Positions 1 to 8,893 of a stretch of 42,202 nt of DNA are shown one piece after another. The stretch is from contig CAYTZH010000043.1 of assembly GCA_964442285.1 (NCBI GenBank), positions 1 through 42,202 on the forward strand, written 5' to 3'. The notes under the pieces are model-generated. The model was not told the origin of the DNA and did no database searches. It worked only from the letters and a program-made list of their open reading frames with translations. Positions within the stretch are counted from its first letter, which is position 1; every line of letters begins with the position of its first letter. Made by a program: the position numbers and the translations under genes. This stretch comes from CAYTZH01 sp964442285 (GTDB lineage: Bacteria; Myxococcota_A; UBA9160; JAFDET01).

Positions 1-2
1 GT

Positions 3-1316
3 CTACGGGCGGGGCGCGGGGGCCGATGCGAGGATCGCGGCCAGGCGCTCGCCCACGTAGGCGCCGGCGCGCCGGTTGCCGCGGTCGCTCAGGTGGGTGT
101 CGTCGGGCCGGTAGTCGCGGGCGTCGGCCAGCGCGGGACGGACGTCGATCACGGGTGCGGGGGCGTGCTCCGCCACCCAGCGCCGGAGGCGCTCCAGGTC
201 GTAGCGCTCGGGGTCGTCGGCGCCGAGGGCGCTCCGCAGCGCGGCGTCCACCAGGATGCGGTCCGGGAAGACCACCACCGTGAAGGGCAGTCCGAGCTCG
301 TCGGCAGCGGCGCGCAGCGCGGCGAGGGACGCGGCGACGCCGGGCTCGAAGGTGCGTGCGGCGCCCACCCGGTAGTTGGCCTCCAGTCGGGTGCGGGCGA
401 GCGCCAGCAGGTCCGCAGGCAGCGGCTCCGCGACGGCCTCGTGTCCGTCGCGGCATTCGCCGTCGGCCCGGGCGGCCGCTTCGCGGGCGCCGCCGGCCAG
501 GCTGCTGGCCCGTGCCACGAAGAGCCCGTAGCGGAACGTCCGCGTGTTCAGGGGGTGGAACGTCCGGAGGAAGGCGGACTCGGGAAAGCGGAAGTTCACG
601 CCCGCCACGGCCCGGCGCACCGTGCCCGGCAGGTTGTCGGTGAAGTCGTTCTCGAGGAAGAGCCCGTAGACGATGGCGTCGAAGCGGTATCCCCGCTCGT
701 ACAGCACGCCCAGCAGAGCGGCCGCGTCCGCCGGACCGTAGCCGGCGACCCCGGCGTTCATCGCCGCCAGCGGCTCGCCGAGCACCGCAGCGGCCGTCGC
801 TGCGGCCACCTCGGGGTAGTTGCAGGCGGGCGCGCTGCCGCTGCCCTCGGTGTAGGAGTCGCCCAGGAAGAGCACCCGGCGGGCGCCGGTCTCGAGCGGG
901 TAGGGCGTCGCGGTGCGGAAGCCGTAGGGCGAGCCGGGGTGCGCCTTCTTCAGCAGCACCCAGCCAGAGGGACCGGAATGCTGCTCCCAGTAGGGCCCGC
1001 CCAGGGGGGCGTCCGGAGTGCGCGAGGCCAGCGTCCGGTCGATCACCCCCACGCCCAGCTCGACGAGAAGGAAGGAGGCCAGCAGCCCGCGCAACGCCCC
1101 GCCCAGGCCGCCCACGGGTCGGCCGGCGAGCTCGAGCGCCCAGACGCCCAGTGCCGCGACGCCCGCGGCCAGACAGGCATGGGAGAGCAGGGCGTAGGTG
1201 GCCCGGCCCTGGTTGAAGAGCCCCAGCGGAAGGGCGTCCCCGTGGTCCTGGACGAGGATGGCCGCGACGCCCAGGACGACCAGCGCGGCGAGCGCAAGCC
1301 TCCCCACCGCGCTCAC
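3..1316 (-). CDS. Membrane-anchored SGNH/GDSL-type hydrolase
   Basis: This 437-residue protein starts at a GTG seven bases after the GtrA-like gene stops, so the two are probably co-transcribed. The first about 95 residues hold three hydrophobic segments, the third near residues 75-93. An SGNH-like domain follows: block I is VLFLGDSYTEG (nucleophile Ser after GD), and the C-terminal block V is DDTHLSDRGN with the Asp and His of the triad. SGNH proteins beside glycosyltransferases often act on acyl or acetyl groups of polysaccharides; that role is inferred from context. The TAG stop is at positions 3-5, so the gene is complete. Only the family-level call is firm. Confidence 0.75.
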   Translation of the reverse strand: MSAVGRLALAALVVLGVAAILVQDHGDALPLGLFNQGRATYALLSHACLAAGVAALGVWALELAGRPVGGLGGALRGLLASFLLVELGVGVIDRTLASRTPDAPLGGPYWEQHSGPSGWVLLKKAHPGSPYGFRTATPYPLETGARRVLFLGDSYTEGSGSAPACNYPEVAAATAAAVLGEPLAAMNAGVAGYGPADAAALLGVLYERGYRFDAIVYGLFLENDFTDNLPGTVRRAVAGVNFRFPESAFLRTFHPLNTRTFRYGLFVARASSLAGGAREAAARADGECRDGHEAVAEPLPADLLALARTRLEANYRVGAARTFEPGVAASLAALRAAADELGLPFTVVVFPDRILVDAALRSALGADDPERYDLERLRRWVAEHAPAPVIDVRPALADARDYRPDDTHLSDRGNRRAGAYVGERLAAILASAPAPRP

Positions 1317-1323
1317 GAGCCGC

Positions 1324-1785
1324 TCACGGGCATCGGGACTTCGCGGGCTCGACGCGCTCGAGCCTGGGACGCCGGAACACGAAGAACCGGAAGACCGTGA
1401 ACTTCACCAGGAAGGCCCCGACCTGGATCGAGAACACGGTCCAGAGGTACTGGAAGCCGAGTCCGGTGTGGAGTCCGAGGAAGGTCCCGTACTCGAGGAT
1501 GCGGATCACCCCCTGGCTCGCCAGGAAGCGCACGGCCTGGCCCCGGGCGTCGCCGTCCGCGGCCTCGTACACGTAGTGCCTCGACACGAAGAAGTTCACG
1601 GTGAAGACGAGGACCAGCGCGGTGGCGTAGGCCAGCTCTTCCGGGGCGGCCAGCACCTCGTGGACGAAGGCCGTCGTGCCCAGGTTGAGCGCGAAGATCC
1701 CCACGCCCACCTGCATGAAGCGGAGGAGACTCTGGAGGGCGGTGGGACCGTCGCGCTTGACCGGTTCCGGCTTCCCCGCGACCAT
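1324..1785 (-). CDS. GtrA-like membrane protein
   Basis: This is a 153-residue protein with about four membrane segments and basic ends, the size and layout of the GtrA family. Conserved-looking features are RFMQVGVGIFALNLG near the start, VNFFVSRHYVY around residues 64-74, and a final hydrophobic segment followed by FRFFVFRRP. GtrA-type proteins are thought to help move polyprenyl-linked sugars across the membrane for later transfer to polysaccharide. The neighbours (a GT-C protein divergently placed, an SGNH hydrolase downstream) fit that. The ATG at 1785 has only a weak ribosome-binding site. Confidence 0.8.
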   Translation of the reverse strand: MVAGKPEPVKRDGPTALQSLLRFMQVGVGIFALNLGTTAFVHEVLAAPEELAYATALVLVFTVNFFVSRHYVYEAADGDARGQAVRFLASQGVIRILEYGTFLGLHTGLGFQYLWTVFSIQVGAFLVKFTVFRFFVFRRPRLERVEPAKSRCP

Positions 1786-1824
1786 GCGGAAGCGGAGAGT
1801 AGGGCAGAGACCCGCCCTCCGCGA

Positions 1825-1845
1825 AGACGCGGCGCCGCCGCGTCT
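1825..1845. repeat. Perfect 9-bp inverted repeat in the divergent gap before the GT-C gene
   Basis: AGACGCGGC and its exact reverse complement GCCGCGTCT are separated by three bases. The hairpin lies 12 bases before the TTG start at 1857 and inside the 71-bp gap between divergent genes. It could be an operator or an mRNA leader hairpin. It is not followed by a T-run, so it is not a classical terminator. Confidence 0.4.
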
Positions 1846-1856
1846 CCCGGAAGACC

Positions 1857-3497
1857 TTGGCGACGTCCCGTCCCTTCAGCCCGCCGGCCGTCGGCGCCTC
1901 GCGCGCATCCGAACCGCGGCTCGCCGCCCGAGAGGCGGCGCTCGTCGCGGGGCTCCTGCTGCTGGCGCTCGCGGTGCGGAGTCTGGCCTGGCGGCAGACG
2001 GCCGTGCTCTTCAACGACGGTCCGCTCTACCTCGGCCTCGCCCGCCTGTTCGCCGCCGGGGAGCATGCCGCCGCCCTGTCCCACGACTACCACCCGCTGT
2101 ATCCCGCGCTCGTCGCCGGCGTCCACGCGCTCGGGGCGCTCGCGTCGGCGGCCCCGAGCTGGGAGTCCGCCGCCGTGGGGGTCTCGGTCGCGGGTGGTGT
2201 CCTCGCGGTCCTGGCATGCTACGCCCTGGTCCGCGCCACCTTCGGCCCGCCGGAGGCGGCCCTGGTGGGGCTGCTCCTGGCGGTCCATCCCCGCCTCGTG
2301 GAGTTCACCTCCGACGTGCAGAGCGAGGGGGTCTACCTGGCCGCGTTCGCGAGCGCCCTCTGGCTCGGCTGGCGGGCCCTGGACGCCGGGCGCCCCCGGG
2401 ACGCCTTCGCCGTGGGCGTCGCCAGCGGCCTGGCCTACCTGGCGCGGCCGGAGGGCCTCGGCGTGGCCCTCGTCGTGGGTGGAATCGGCGGGCTGCGGGC
2501 GCTCCGGGGCCGCCGGCCTCCGGGGCCGAGCCTGCGCTGGGGCGCGGGCCTGCTGCTCGGCCTGGCGCTGGTCGCCCTTCCCTACGCGACACTGCTTCGC
2601 GTCGAGCGCGGAAGCTGGACCCTGACCCAGAAGAAGTCCATCGGGGAGATGGTGCGGCTCTCGGACGCGGTGGACGCGACCGCCGCGGACCCCACCGCCG
2701 CCCTGCCCGGCTGGCCCGACCCCGAGGCGCGCGCGCACCGGCCGCGGGCGCCGCGCGCGGACCCGGCGCGCGGGAGTCCCGGGGCAGCCGCCAGCGAGCT
2801 GCTCGGAACCGCGGTCTCCGCCGCGGGCTTCGAGCTGCTGTGTCCGCTGCTCCTCGGGCTCTGGGTCGCCCGGGGGCGGCCGGGGCCGCGAGCGCGCTAC
2901 TTCCTCGCTCTCGTGGGCCTGTACACCGCCGTCCTCCTCGTCCTGACCCTCTCCGCCGGCTACGTGAGCCGCCGCCACGCGCTGCCCGTGCTCCTGGTGG
3001 CGTCGGGCTACATCGGGGTCGGCCTGCGCTGGATGCTCGACCGCGCCCGCGAGCCCGGCGTCTGGCGACCGCGGCCCGACGCGCTGCGCGCCCGGCTGGG
3101 CTGGCTCCTGGTCGTGGCCGCCCTCGCCGTGGGTCTGGTGGTGCGCCCGGTGCGGGAGCTGCGCGAGCAGCGCGCCGACCAGCTCGCCACCCGCCGCGCC
3201 GCCGAGTGGCTGCGCGAGGCTCGAAGTGAGCCCGGTCCGGTGGCCGCGCGTCGACGTCGCGACGCCTACTACGCCGGCGCGCCCCATGCCCCCGTCGCGG
3301 ACCTGGCGCCCGCGTCCCTGGTCGCGGCGCTTCGGGCCATGGGGGCGCCCTACCTCGTGGTGGACCGGGCGGAGCTTCCGCCCGGCGGCGTCGAGGCGCT
3401 CACCGCCACGCCCGGGGTGCGCCTGCTGCATCGGGCCTCGGCGCGGGGACGCGAGGGTCTGGTGTTCGCCGTGGCGGCGTCCGGGGGAGACCCGTGA
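1857..3497 (+). CDS. GT-C fold membrane glycosyltransferase (ArnT/PMT-like, family 39 type)
   Basis: This 546-residue polytopic protein starts at a TTG preceded by GGAAGA. The first membrane helix (residues about 27-45) is followed by an acidic loop (FNDGPLYLGLARLF), the usual place of the catalytic Asp in GT-C enzymes that use polyprenyl-phosphate sugars. DYHPLYPALVAG is also typical. Many later hydrophobic segments follow, with a soluble C-terminal part from about residue 430. The next glycosyltransferase starts within its stop codon (GTGA overlap), indicating one transcript. The substrate cannot be predicted. Confidence 0.75.
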   Translation: MATSRPFSPPAVGASRASEPRLAAREAALVAGLLLLALAVRSLAWRQTAVLFNDGPLYLGLARLFAAGEHAAALSHDYHPLYPALVAGVHALGALASAAPSWESAAVGVSVAGGVLAVLACYALVRATFGPPEAALVGLLLAVHPRLVEFTSDVQSEGVYLAAFASALWLGWRALDAGRPRDAFAVGVASGLAYLARPEGLGVALVVGGIGGLRALRGRRPPGPSLRWGAGLLLGLALVALPYATLLRVERGSWTLTQKKSIGEMVRLSDAVDATAADPTAALPGWPDPEARAHRPRAPRADPARGSPGAAASELLGTAVSAAGFELLCPLLLGLWVARGRPGPRARYFLALVGLYTAVLLVLTLSAGYVSRRHALPVLLVASGYIGVGLRWMLDRAREPGVWRPRPDALRARLGWLLVVAALAVGLVVRPVRELREQRADQLATRRAAEWLREARSEPGPVAARRRRDAYYAGAPHAPVADLAPASLVAALRAMGAPYLVVDRAELPPGGVEALTATPGVRLLHRASARGREGLVFAVAASGGDP

Positions 3498-4708
3498 GCT
3501 CGCTCCCGGCCGGGGTTCCGATCCTCGTGGTGGCCAGCGCGCCCTGGGACACGCCCTTCCCGGTGAACGCCCACCAGGTGGCGCGCCGCTTCGCGGAGCG
3601 GGGGCACCGGGTGCTGTTCGTCGAGTCGACGGGGCTGCGCCCGCCGGCGCCGAGCTCCCCGGCCGACCTGCGCCGCATCGCCCAGCGCCTGCGCCGATTC
3701 GCCGGGGGGACCCGATCGCCCCGGCCCGGGCTCGAGGTGCTCTCGCCCCTGGCCCTGCCGGGCGCCCGACGCGGCTGGGTGCGGTCGCTCTCCCGGCGCC
3801 TGCTGGGGCTGCAGGTGGCGCGGGCGGCCCGGCGCCTGGGCGGGACCGGCGTGCTGTGGTCCTTCCTCCCAACGGGGGTCGACCTGGTGGAGCCGCTCCG
3901 TCCCCGGCTCGTGGTCTACCACTGCGTGGATCACTACGCGGCCAATCCCGGCGTCGACGCGGAGCTCGTCGAGGCCCTGGAGGCACGGATGCTCGCCCGG
4001 GCCGACCGCGTGCTGGCGAGCAGCGCCGCGCTGGCCGGCCGGCTCCGGGCGCGGCGTGCCGACGTGGAGCTCGTCGAGAACGTGGCGGACGTGGCGCTCT
4101 TCTCCCGGGCCTTGGAGGAGCCCCTGGCCGAGCCCCCCGACCTGGCGGCCGTTCCGCGTCCGCGCGCCGTGTATGCCGGGAACCTGGCGGCCTACCGCGT
4201 CGACCCGGAGCTCCTGCTCGCCTGCGCCGAGCGTCCGGAGGGACTCCAGGTCGTGCTGATCGGGGCCGAGGGCTTCGGCGACGTGGAGCGTCTTCCCGAG
4301 CGCTGGCGGGCCCTGCGCGCCCACCCCGCGGTGCATGCGCTCGGGCCGAAGGCCCACGCCGAGCTGCCGGCCTACCTGCGCCACTGTCAGGTCGCCCTGA
4401 TCCCGTTCCTCGTCAACGACCACACCCGGGGCAGCCTGCCCCTCAAGCTCTGGGAGTACCTGGCGGCGGGCCTGCTCGTGGTGGCGCGCTCGCTCCCCAA
4501 TCTCGAGGCCTGGTCGGCGCCGGGCGTGCTCCATACGGCTCCCGACGCCGCGACCTTCGCCGAGGCCGCCGCTCGCGCCGCGGCCGAGACCGACCCCGAT
4601 GCCCGGGCGGCCCGCAGCCGTCGCGCCCGCGAGCACGGCTGGGAGGCCCGCATGGACCGGCTCTCGGCGCTCGCCGGGGAGGCGCTCGCCGCGCGGGAGA
4701 GCAGCTAG
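3494..4708 (+). CDS. GT-B glycosyltransferase (TuaH/GT1-like)
   Basis: This 404-residue cytoplasmic enzyme starts at a GTG overlapping the preceding stop. Its N-terminal Rossmann half has NAHQVARRFAERGHRVLFVE and a YHCVDHYAANPG segment like those of TuaH-type transferases. The C-terminal half has AVYAGNLAAYRVDPELLL and SLPLKLWEYLAAGLLVV, corresponding to the nucleotide-sugar site. It probably builds a surface polysaccharide with its GT-C partner. Its TAG stop and that of the convergent gene share the palindrome CTAG at 4705-4708. Confidence 0.8.
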   Translation: MSSLPAGVPILVVASAPWDTPFPVNAHQVARRFAERGHRVLFVESTGLRPPAPSSPADLRRIAQRLRRFAGGTRSPRPGLEVLSPLALPGARRGWVRSLSRRLLGLQVARAARRLGGTGVLWSFLPTGVDLVEPLRPRLVVYHCVDHYAANPGVDAELVEALEARMLARADRVLASSAALAGRLRARRADVELVENVADVALFSRALEEPLAEPPDLAAVPRPRAVYAGNLAAYRVDPELLLACAERPEGLQVVLIGAEGFGDVERLPERWRALRAHPAVHALGPKAHAELPAYLRHCQVALIPFLVNDHTRGSLPLKLWEYLAAGLLVVARSLPNLEAWSAPGVLHTAPDAATFAEAAARAAAETDPDARAARSRRAREHGWEARMDRLSALAGEALAARESS

Positions 4709-6237
4709 GCCTCGTCCTGGACCTCGCCGGGGAGAGCGCCGCCCTGGCGGAGGTGGTCGATCCAGTACTGATCCAGCTCCTCCATCCGCGTACCGTGGCG
4801 GTAGCGCAGGGTGACCCCCAGGATCGCCGCGAAGACGGGATTCACGATCCGCTTGAACGGCCAGCGGATCCACTCCGGCACGAGCTTCCTCAGCTCGTAG
4901 ATCCGTTCGAAGAGGCTCGCCTTCCGCTGCAGCTCGGGCGCCTGGTCGGCGAAGGGATCGCGGCCGATCACCTCCAGCCAGAACTCCTCGACGAGCTCGC
5001 TCATGGAGAACTCCCCCGGGTGGGAGCTCCGCCCGCGCAGGACCTGTGCATGCTGGGCATGGCCGGCGGGAATCCAGCGCCGGCCGACCCAGGTGGGGTC
5101 GGAGGCGGCGGCCGCCACGACCCCCCGGTAGATCTCCAGGTGGCGCTCGACCTGGCGGCGCAGGTCGAAGTGCTCGGTGACGAAGTCGCGCGCCGCTTCG
5201 CCCAGGGCGAGCCGGCGCTTGGGGTCCGTCGCAAGCGCACCCAGCGTCGCGGTGAGCGCATCCACGTCGCGCTCCGGCACCAGCAGGCCCGTTCGGCCGT
5301 CGCGCACCGCCTCCGGGATGCCGCCGTGGAGGGTCCCCACGACGGGAAGCCCCGTGGCCTGGGCCTCGACCACGACGTTGGGGATGCCCTCGACGTCCCC
5401 CGCCGAGGTGGTCACCGAGCAGTGGAGCAGCAGGTCCGCTGCCGCCATCCGCTCGCGAACACCCTGGTGGTCCGTGGCGCCGGCGAACGCGACGCGGTCC
5501 GCTACGCCGAGCTCCCGGGCGAGCCTGCCGAGCCGGCCTCGCTCGTCGCCCTCGCCGACGATCTCGAGTCGCGCGTCGATGCCCTCGGAGGCCAGTCGGG
5601 CCAGGGCCTGGAAGGCATCCTCGTGGCCCTTCTTCGGGGTCAGCCGCCCGACCATGAGCAGGTGCACGGGCCCGTCGGGGTCGCGCTCGTGGCGGTCCAC
5701 GAAGGCGAAACGGCGCAGGTCCGTCCCGCGATGGACGACGCTGATCCGCTCCTCCGGGATGCCGGCCTCCCGGGCCCGTCGCGCCAGGTCGTGGGAGACG
5801 CAGATCACGTGATCGGAGGCGTCGAAGAGCGCGCTGTAGAGCGGGGTGAACTCGTCCAGGTGCATCTGCATCCCGAGGTCGCGTCCACCGAAGCTCACGA
5901 CCAGGGGGATGCGCAGCATCTCCTTCAGCACGAGCAGGCGCAGGCCCGACCAGCCGAAGTGGGCGTGCATGAGGTCGGGTGCGTAGTTGCGCCGCAGGTA
6001 GCTGGCCGAGTGCACCGCCAGACGCGGCTGCACCAGGTACCGCGTCGGTATCCGGGCGATCTCGCGCGCCGGAAAGCGGTCGAGGTTCTCGGTCCGGGTG
6101 CACAGCACGACGTTGCGTACGTGCTCGTCGAGGCCCGCCACCAGGGAGTGGATGAAGGGCTGGCTCCAGGACAGCCAGGCGGCGAACTTCGCCTGGATCA
6201 CCGTGAGCCGATGCGCCTCCTCCGACCCGTTCGACAT
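4705..6237 (-). CDS. Glycosyltransferase family 4 protein with C-terminal extension
   Basis: The chosen ATG at 6237 gives 510 residues; the frame stays open to 6360, but the extra 41 residues look non-coding. The GT4 hallmarks are HAHFGWSGLRLLVLKE in the first domain, then LMVGRLTPKKGHEDAFQAL, EGIPNVVVEAQATGLPVV and an E(x7)E-like acidic pair. A C-terminal stretch of about 110 residues beyond the GT fold (from about WIPAGHAQHAQ) is not part of the usual enzyme and has no recognised domain. The gene is divergent from the second SGNH gene and convergent with the GT-B gene, sharing CTAG. Confidence 0.85.
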   Translation of the reverse strand: MSNGSEEAHRLTVIQAKFAAWLSWSQPFIHSLVAGLDEHVRNVVLCTRTENLDRFPAREIARIPTRYLVQPRLAVHSASYLRRNYAPDLMHAHFGWSGLRLLVLKEMLRIPLVVSFGGRDLGMQMHLDEFTPLYSALFDASDHVICVSHDLARRAREAGIPEERISVVHRGTDLRRFAFVDRHERDPDGPVHLLMVGRLTPKKGHEDAFQALARLASEGIDARLEIVGEGDERGRLGRLARELGVADRVAFAGATDHQGVRERMAAADLLLHCSVTTSAGDVEGIPNVVVEAQATGLPVVGTLHGGIPEAVRDGRTGLLVPERDVDALTATLGALATDPKRRLALGEAARDFVTEHFDLRRQVERHLEIYRGVVAAAASDPTWVGRRWIPAGHAQHAQVLRGRSSHPGEFSMSELVEEFWLEVIGRDPFADQAPELQRKASLFERIYELRKLVPEWIRWPFKRIVNPVFAAILGVTLRYRHGTRMEELDQYWIDHLRQGGALPGEVQDEA

Positions 6238-6398
6238 TGCGTTGGAAGACCCGTTGGACGATCCGACCAAGTTTCCCCCCGAGGCCCAGAGCGCCAGGGT
6301 AACCCTTCCGCCGCCGGCGGGCAGGGGGCGGGCCTTGCGCCGCCCGCGGGAACCCGGCATCTACCCTCCGTGCGCGGGACCCCGACGCAAGGGAGCCG

Positions 6399-7841
6399 GT
6401 GAGGGGCAGGGCGTTCGCGAACGCGGCGAAGGCGGCCGCGCTCCTGGTCGTCGCCACCGGGGTGGCGCTGGTGGCGGCGGAGGGGCTGCTCCGGGCGCTG
6501 GCGCCCATCCGCTACTCCACGGCGCTGGAGTACCGCCCGGACGGTCACCTGGGCGCCCGGCTGGTGGCCGACCGCCGCTACACGCTCCACGACGGCGGGA
6601 CCGTCACCGTCAACCGGCTCGGCTTCCGCGGCAGCGAGCGGCTCGACTGGGAGAAGCCCGCCGGAGCCTTCCGGCTGGTCGCCCTCGGCGGGTCCTCGAC
6701 CTTCTGCTACCAGACCGACGACGCCGGGATCTGGACCCGGTTGCTGGAGCTGCGCCTCCGCGAACGCTTCGGCGCCGCGGTGCAGGTGGTCAACGCGGGC
6801 ACGCCCGGCTACGGGAGCTTCGAGTCCAAGGTCCACTACCTCTACCGCGTCCGGAACCTGGATCCCGACGCCGTGCTCGTCTACCACGGCTGGAACGACC
6901 TGAAGCGCCTGCGCCGGGTCGAAGCCCGACTCGATCCGGTGTCGAAGGGGGTCTATCGGGCGGAGCCCCTCAAGGCCTTCGCCCGCGGTCTCCAGCTCTC
7001 CTGGCGGCTCCGGGCCCTGGTGCAGGGGCGCGCCCCGGGATCGCTGCCACCGAGGGCCGAGGACGCCCTGCCCGAGGCCGGCGACGCGCCGATCGCGCCC
7101 GGGGGACGCGCCCACACCTGGGTGCGTCGCAACTACCGGGACCTCGCCCTGCTGCTCCGCGCCGACGACGTGCTGCCCGTCTTCGTTTCCCAGGCCAGCC
7201 TGGTGTCGCGCGAGACCCTCGCTCGGGAGGAGACCCGCCAGCGGATCTACGCCGAGTACACCGACCTCGCCTACGAGGAGCTGCTGCAGCAGACCCTGGC
7301 CGTCCGGGCGCTGGTGCGGGGGGTGGCCGCCGAGCAGGGCGCCCTCTACGTCGACGGGTACGCGGCCCTTCCCCACGCCCTCTCCCACTTCCACGACCAC
7401 GTGCACCTGACGAGCGTCGGCAACGCGGCGCTGGCCGACGCGTTGGGGGAGGCCCTGCAGGCCGATCCCCGCTTCGTCCGGCGGCTCCGCGCGGCCCTGG
7501 CCGCGCCCCCCCGGACTGACGTGCCTCCCGCCGGCGCGTGCCCGCCCCGGACCGATGTGCCTCCCGCTGGCGCGTGCCCGCCCCGGACCGATGTGCTTCC
7601 CTCTCGCGCGTGCTCGATCCCCGCATCCTGGCCGAACGCCGCGACGAGGTCGCCGAGAGCTGCCGCAAGCGCTCGGTCGCCGTCGATCTGGACGCGGCCA
7701 TCGCGCTCCAGGAGCGGGTCGCCGCCCTGCGGACGGAGCAGAACGAGGCGAATCGCGCCCGCAACGAGCACCAGAAGGCCGGTCGCCGGCCTCTCGACGC
7801 CGACGTGCGCGCGGCCCACAACGAGGAGGGGCGACGCCTGA
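6399..7841 (+). CDS. SGNH-type hydrolase with probably frameshifted 3' end
   Basis: The GTG start at 6399 follows AAGGGAG. An N-terminal membrane anchor (residues about 10-32) precedes an SGNH-like domain: ALGGSSTF (block I Ser), VVNAGTPGYGSFES (block II), VYHGWNDLK (block III Asn) and DHVHLTSVGN (Asp and His). The natural protein seems to end near residue 370. After that the frame runs through the 36-bp repeats and 231 nt into serS, coding low-complexity Pro/Arg/Ser/Thr. One extra C in the C7 run at 7506-7512 would bring TGA at 7517-7519 into frame. The family call is good; the annotated end is doubtful. Confidence 0.7.
   Translation: MRGRAFANAAKAAALLVVATGVALVAAEGLLRALAPIRYSTALEYRPDGHLGARLVADRRYTLHDGGTVTVNRLGFRGSERLDWEKPAGAFRLVALGGSSTFCYQTDDAGIWTRLLELRLRERFGAAVQVVNAGTPGYGSFESKVHYLYRVRNLDPDAVLVYHGWNDLKRLRRVEARLDPVSKGVYRAEPLKAFARGLQLSWRLRALVQGRAPGSLPPRAEDALPEAGDAPIAPGGRAHTWVRRNYRDLALLLRADDVLPVFVSQASLVSRETLAREETRQRIYAEYTDLAYEELLQQTLAVRALVRGVAAEQGALYVDGYAALPHALSHFHDHVHLTSVGNAALADALGEALQADPRFVRRLRAALAAPPRTDVPPAGACPPRTDVPPAGACPPRTDVLPSRACSIPASWPNAATRSPRAAASARSPSIWTRPSRSRSGSPPCGRSRTRRIAPATSTRRPVAGLSTPTCARPTTRRGDA
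7511..7618 (+). repeat. 36-bp tandem repeat (3 units) spanning the serS start
   Basis: Units at 7511-7546, 7547-7582 and 7583-7618 align without gaps; the third is diverged. Each carries an in-frame GTG at the same offset (7538, 7574, 7610), the last being the preferred serS start. The unit length is a multiple of three, so the serS frame stays open through all copies. Confidence 0.9.
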
Positions 7842-8893
7842 AGGAGCGGGTGGCCGAGCTCGACGCCGCCCTGGCCGGGGCGAGCGCCGAGCTCGACGCC
7901 GCCCTCGCCGGCATCCCCAACCTGGTCCATCCGGACGTGCCCGTCGGTGGCGAGGAGGACTTCCGCGAGCTTCGGCGGGTCGGAACCCCGGCGCGGTTCG
8001 AGTTCCCCGCCCGGGACCACCTGGCCCTGGCCGAGGCCCTGGACCTGGTGGACTTCGAGGCGGGCGCCCGGGTCGCCGGCCAGAAGTTCTACTACCTGAA
8101 GAACGAGGCGGTGCTGCTCGAGCTGGGCCTCCAGCGGCTGGCGCTCGACGTCCTGCTGGACGAGGGCTTCACACCCTTCGCCACCCCCGATCTGGCGCGC
8201 CCCGGGGTGGCCGAGGGGCTCGGCTACGCCCCCCGCGGACCCGAGACCCAGATCTACTCCGTCGCCGACCACGACCTCTGCCTGGTGGGCACCGCGGAGA
8301 TCACCCTCGGCGGTCTCCACGCGGGCGCCCTCCTCGACGAGGCGGAGCTGCCGCTCAAGCTCGCGGGCATCTCCCACTGCTTCCGCACGGAGGCGGGTGC
8401 CCACGGGCGCGAGAGCAAGGGCCTCTACCGGGTGCACCAGTTCACCAAGACGGAGATGTTCGTGATCGCGCGGCCCGAGGATTCGGAGGCCGTGCACGAG
8501 GAGCTGCTGCGGATCGAGGAGCGGATCTTCGGCCTGCTCGAGCTGCCCTATCGGGTGATCGACGTCGCGTCCGGGGACCTCGGTGCGCCGGCCTACCGCA
8601 AGTACGACATCGAGGCCTGGATGCCCGGCCGGGGCGAGGACGGCGACTGGGGAGAGGTGACCAGCGCCTCCAACTGCACGGACTACCAGGCCCGTCGCCT
8701 CCGGGTCCGCTTCAAGCGGGCCGACTCCGGACGCAACGAGCTGGCGCACCTGCTGAACGGCACCGCCATCGCCAACTCCCGGGCCCTGGTGGCCCTGCTC
8801 GAGAACCACCAGCAGGCCGACGGCTCGGTTCGCGTCCCCAAGGCCCTGGCCCGCTGTGCGGGCGTCGACCGCATTGGACCGCGAGCCGGCTAG
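7610..8893 (+). CDS. serS: Seryl-tRNA synthetase
   Basis: This is a class II aminoacyl-tRNA synthetase that charges tRNA-Ser and also tRNA-Sec with serine. From GTG 7610 it has 427 residues, normal for the family. The start is set by homology, because SerRS proteins begin MLDPRIL; two more in-frame GTGs lie upstream in the tandem repeat. The N-terminal helical tRNA-binding arm covers about residues 1-110. Catalytic motifs include TAEITLGGLHAG, motif 2 (FRTEAGAHGRESKGLYRVHQ), TSASNCTDYQARRL and motif 3 (LNGTAIANSRALVALLENHQ). selB follows, overlapping by 38 nt at its longest start. Confidence 0.95.
   Translation: MLDPRILAERRDEVAESCRKRSVAVDLDAAIALQERVAALRTEQNEANRARNEHQKAGRRPLDADVRAAHNEEGRRLKERVAELDAALAGASAELDAALAGIPNLVHPDVPVGGEEDFRELRRVGTPARFEFPARDHLALAEALDLVDFEAGARVAGQKFYYLKNEAVLLELGLQRLALDVLLDEGFTPFATPDLARPGVAEGLGYAPRGPETQIYSVADHDLCLVGTAEITLGGLHAGALLDEAELPLKLAGISHCFRTEAGAHGRESKGLYRVHQFTKTEMFVIARPEDSEAVHEELLRIEERIFGLLELPYRVIDVASGDLGAPAYRKYDIEAWMPGRGEDGDWGEVTSASNCTDYQARRLRVRFKRADSGRNELAHLLNGTAIANSRALVALLENHQQADGSVRVPKALARCAGVDRIGPRAG

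Noticed and set aside
4705..6360. Starting the GT4 gene at 6360
   Set aside because: The extra 41 residues are low complexity and lack family similarity; homology begins just after the ATG at 6237.
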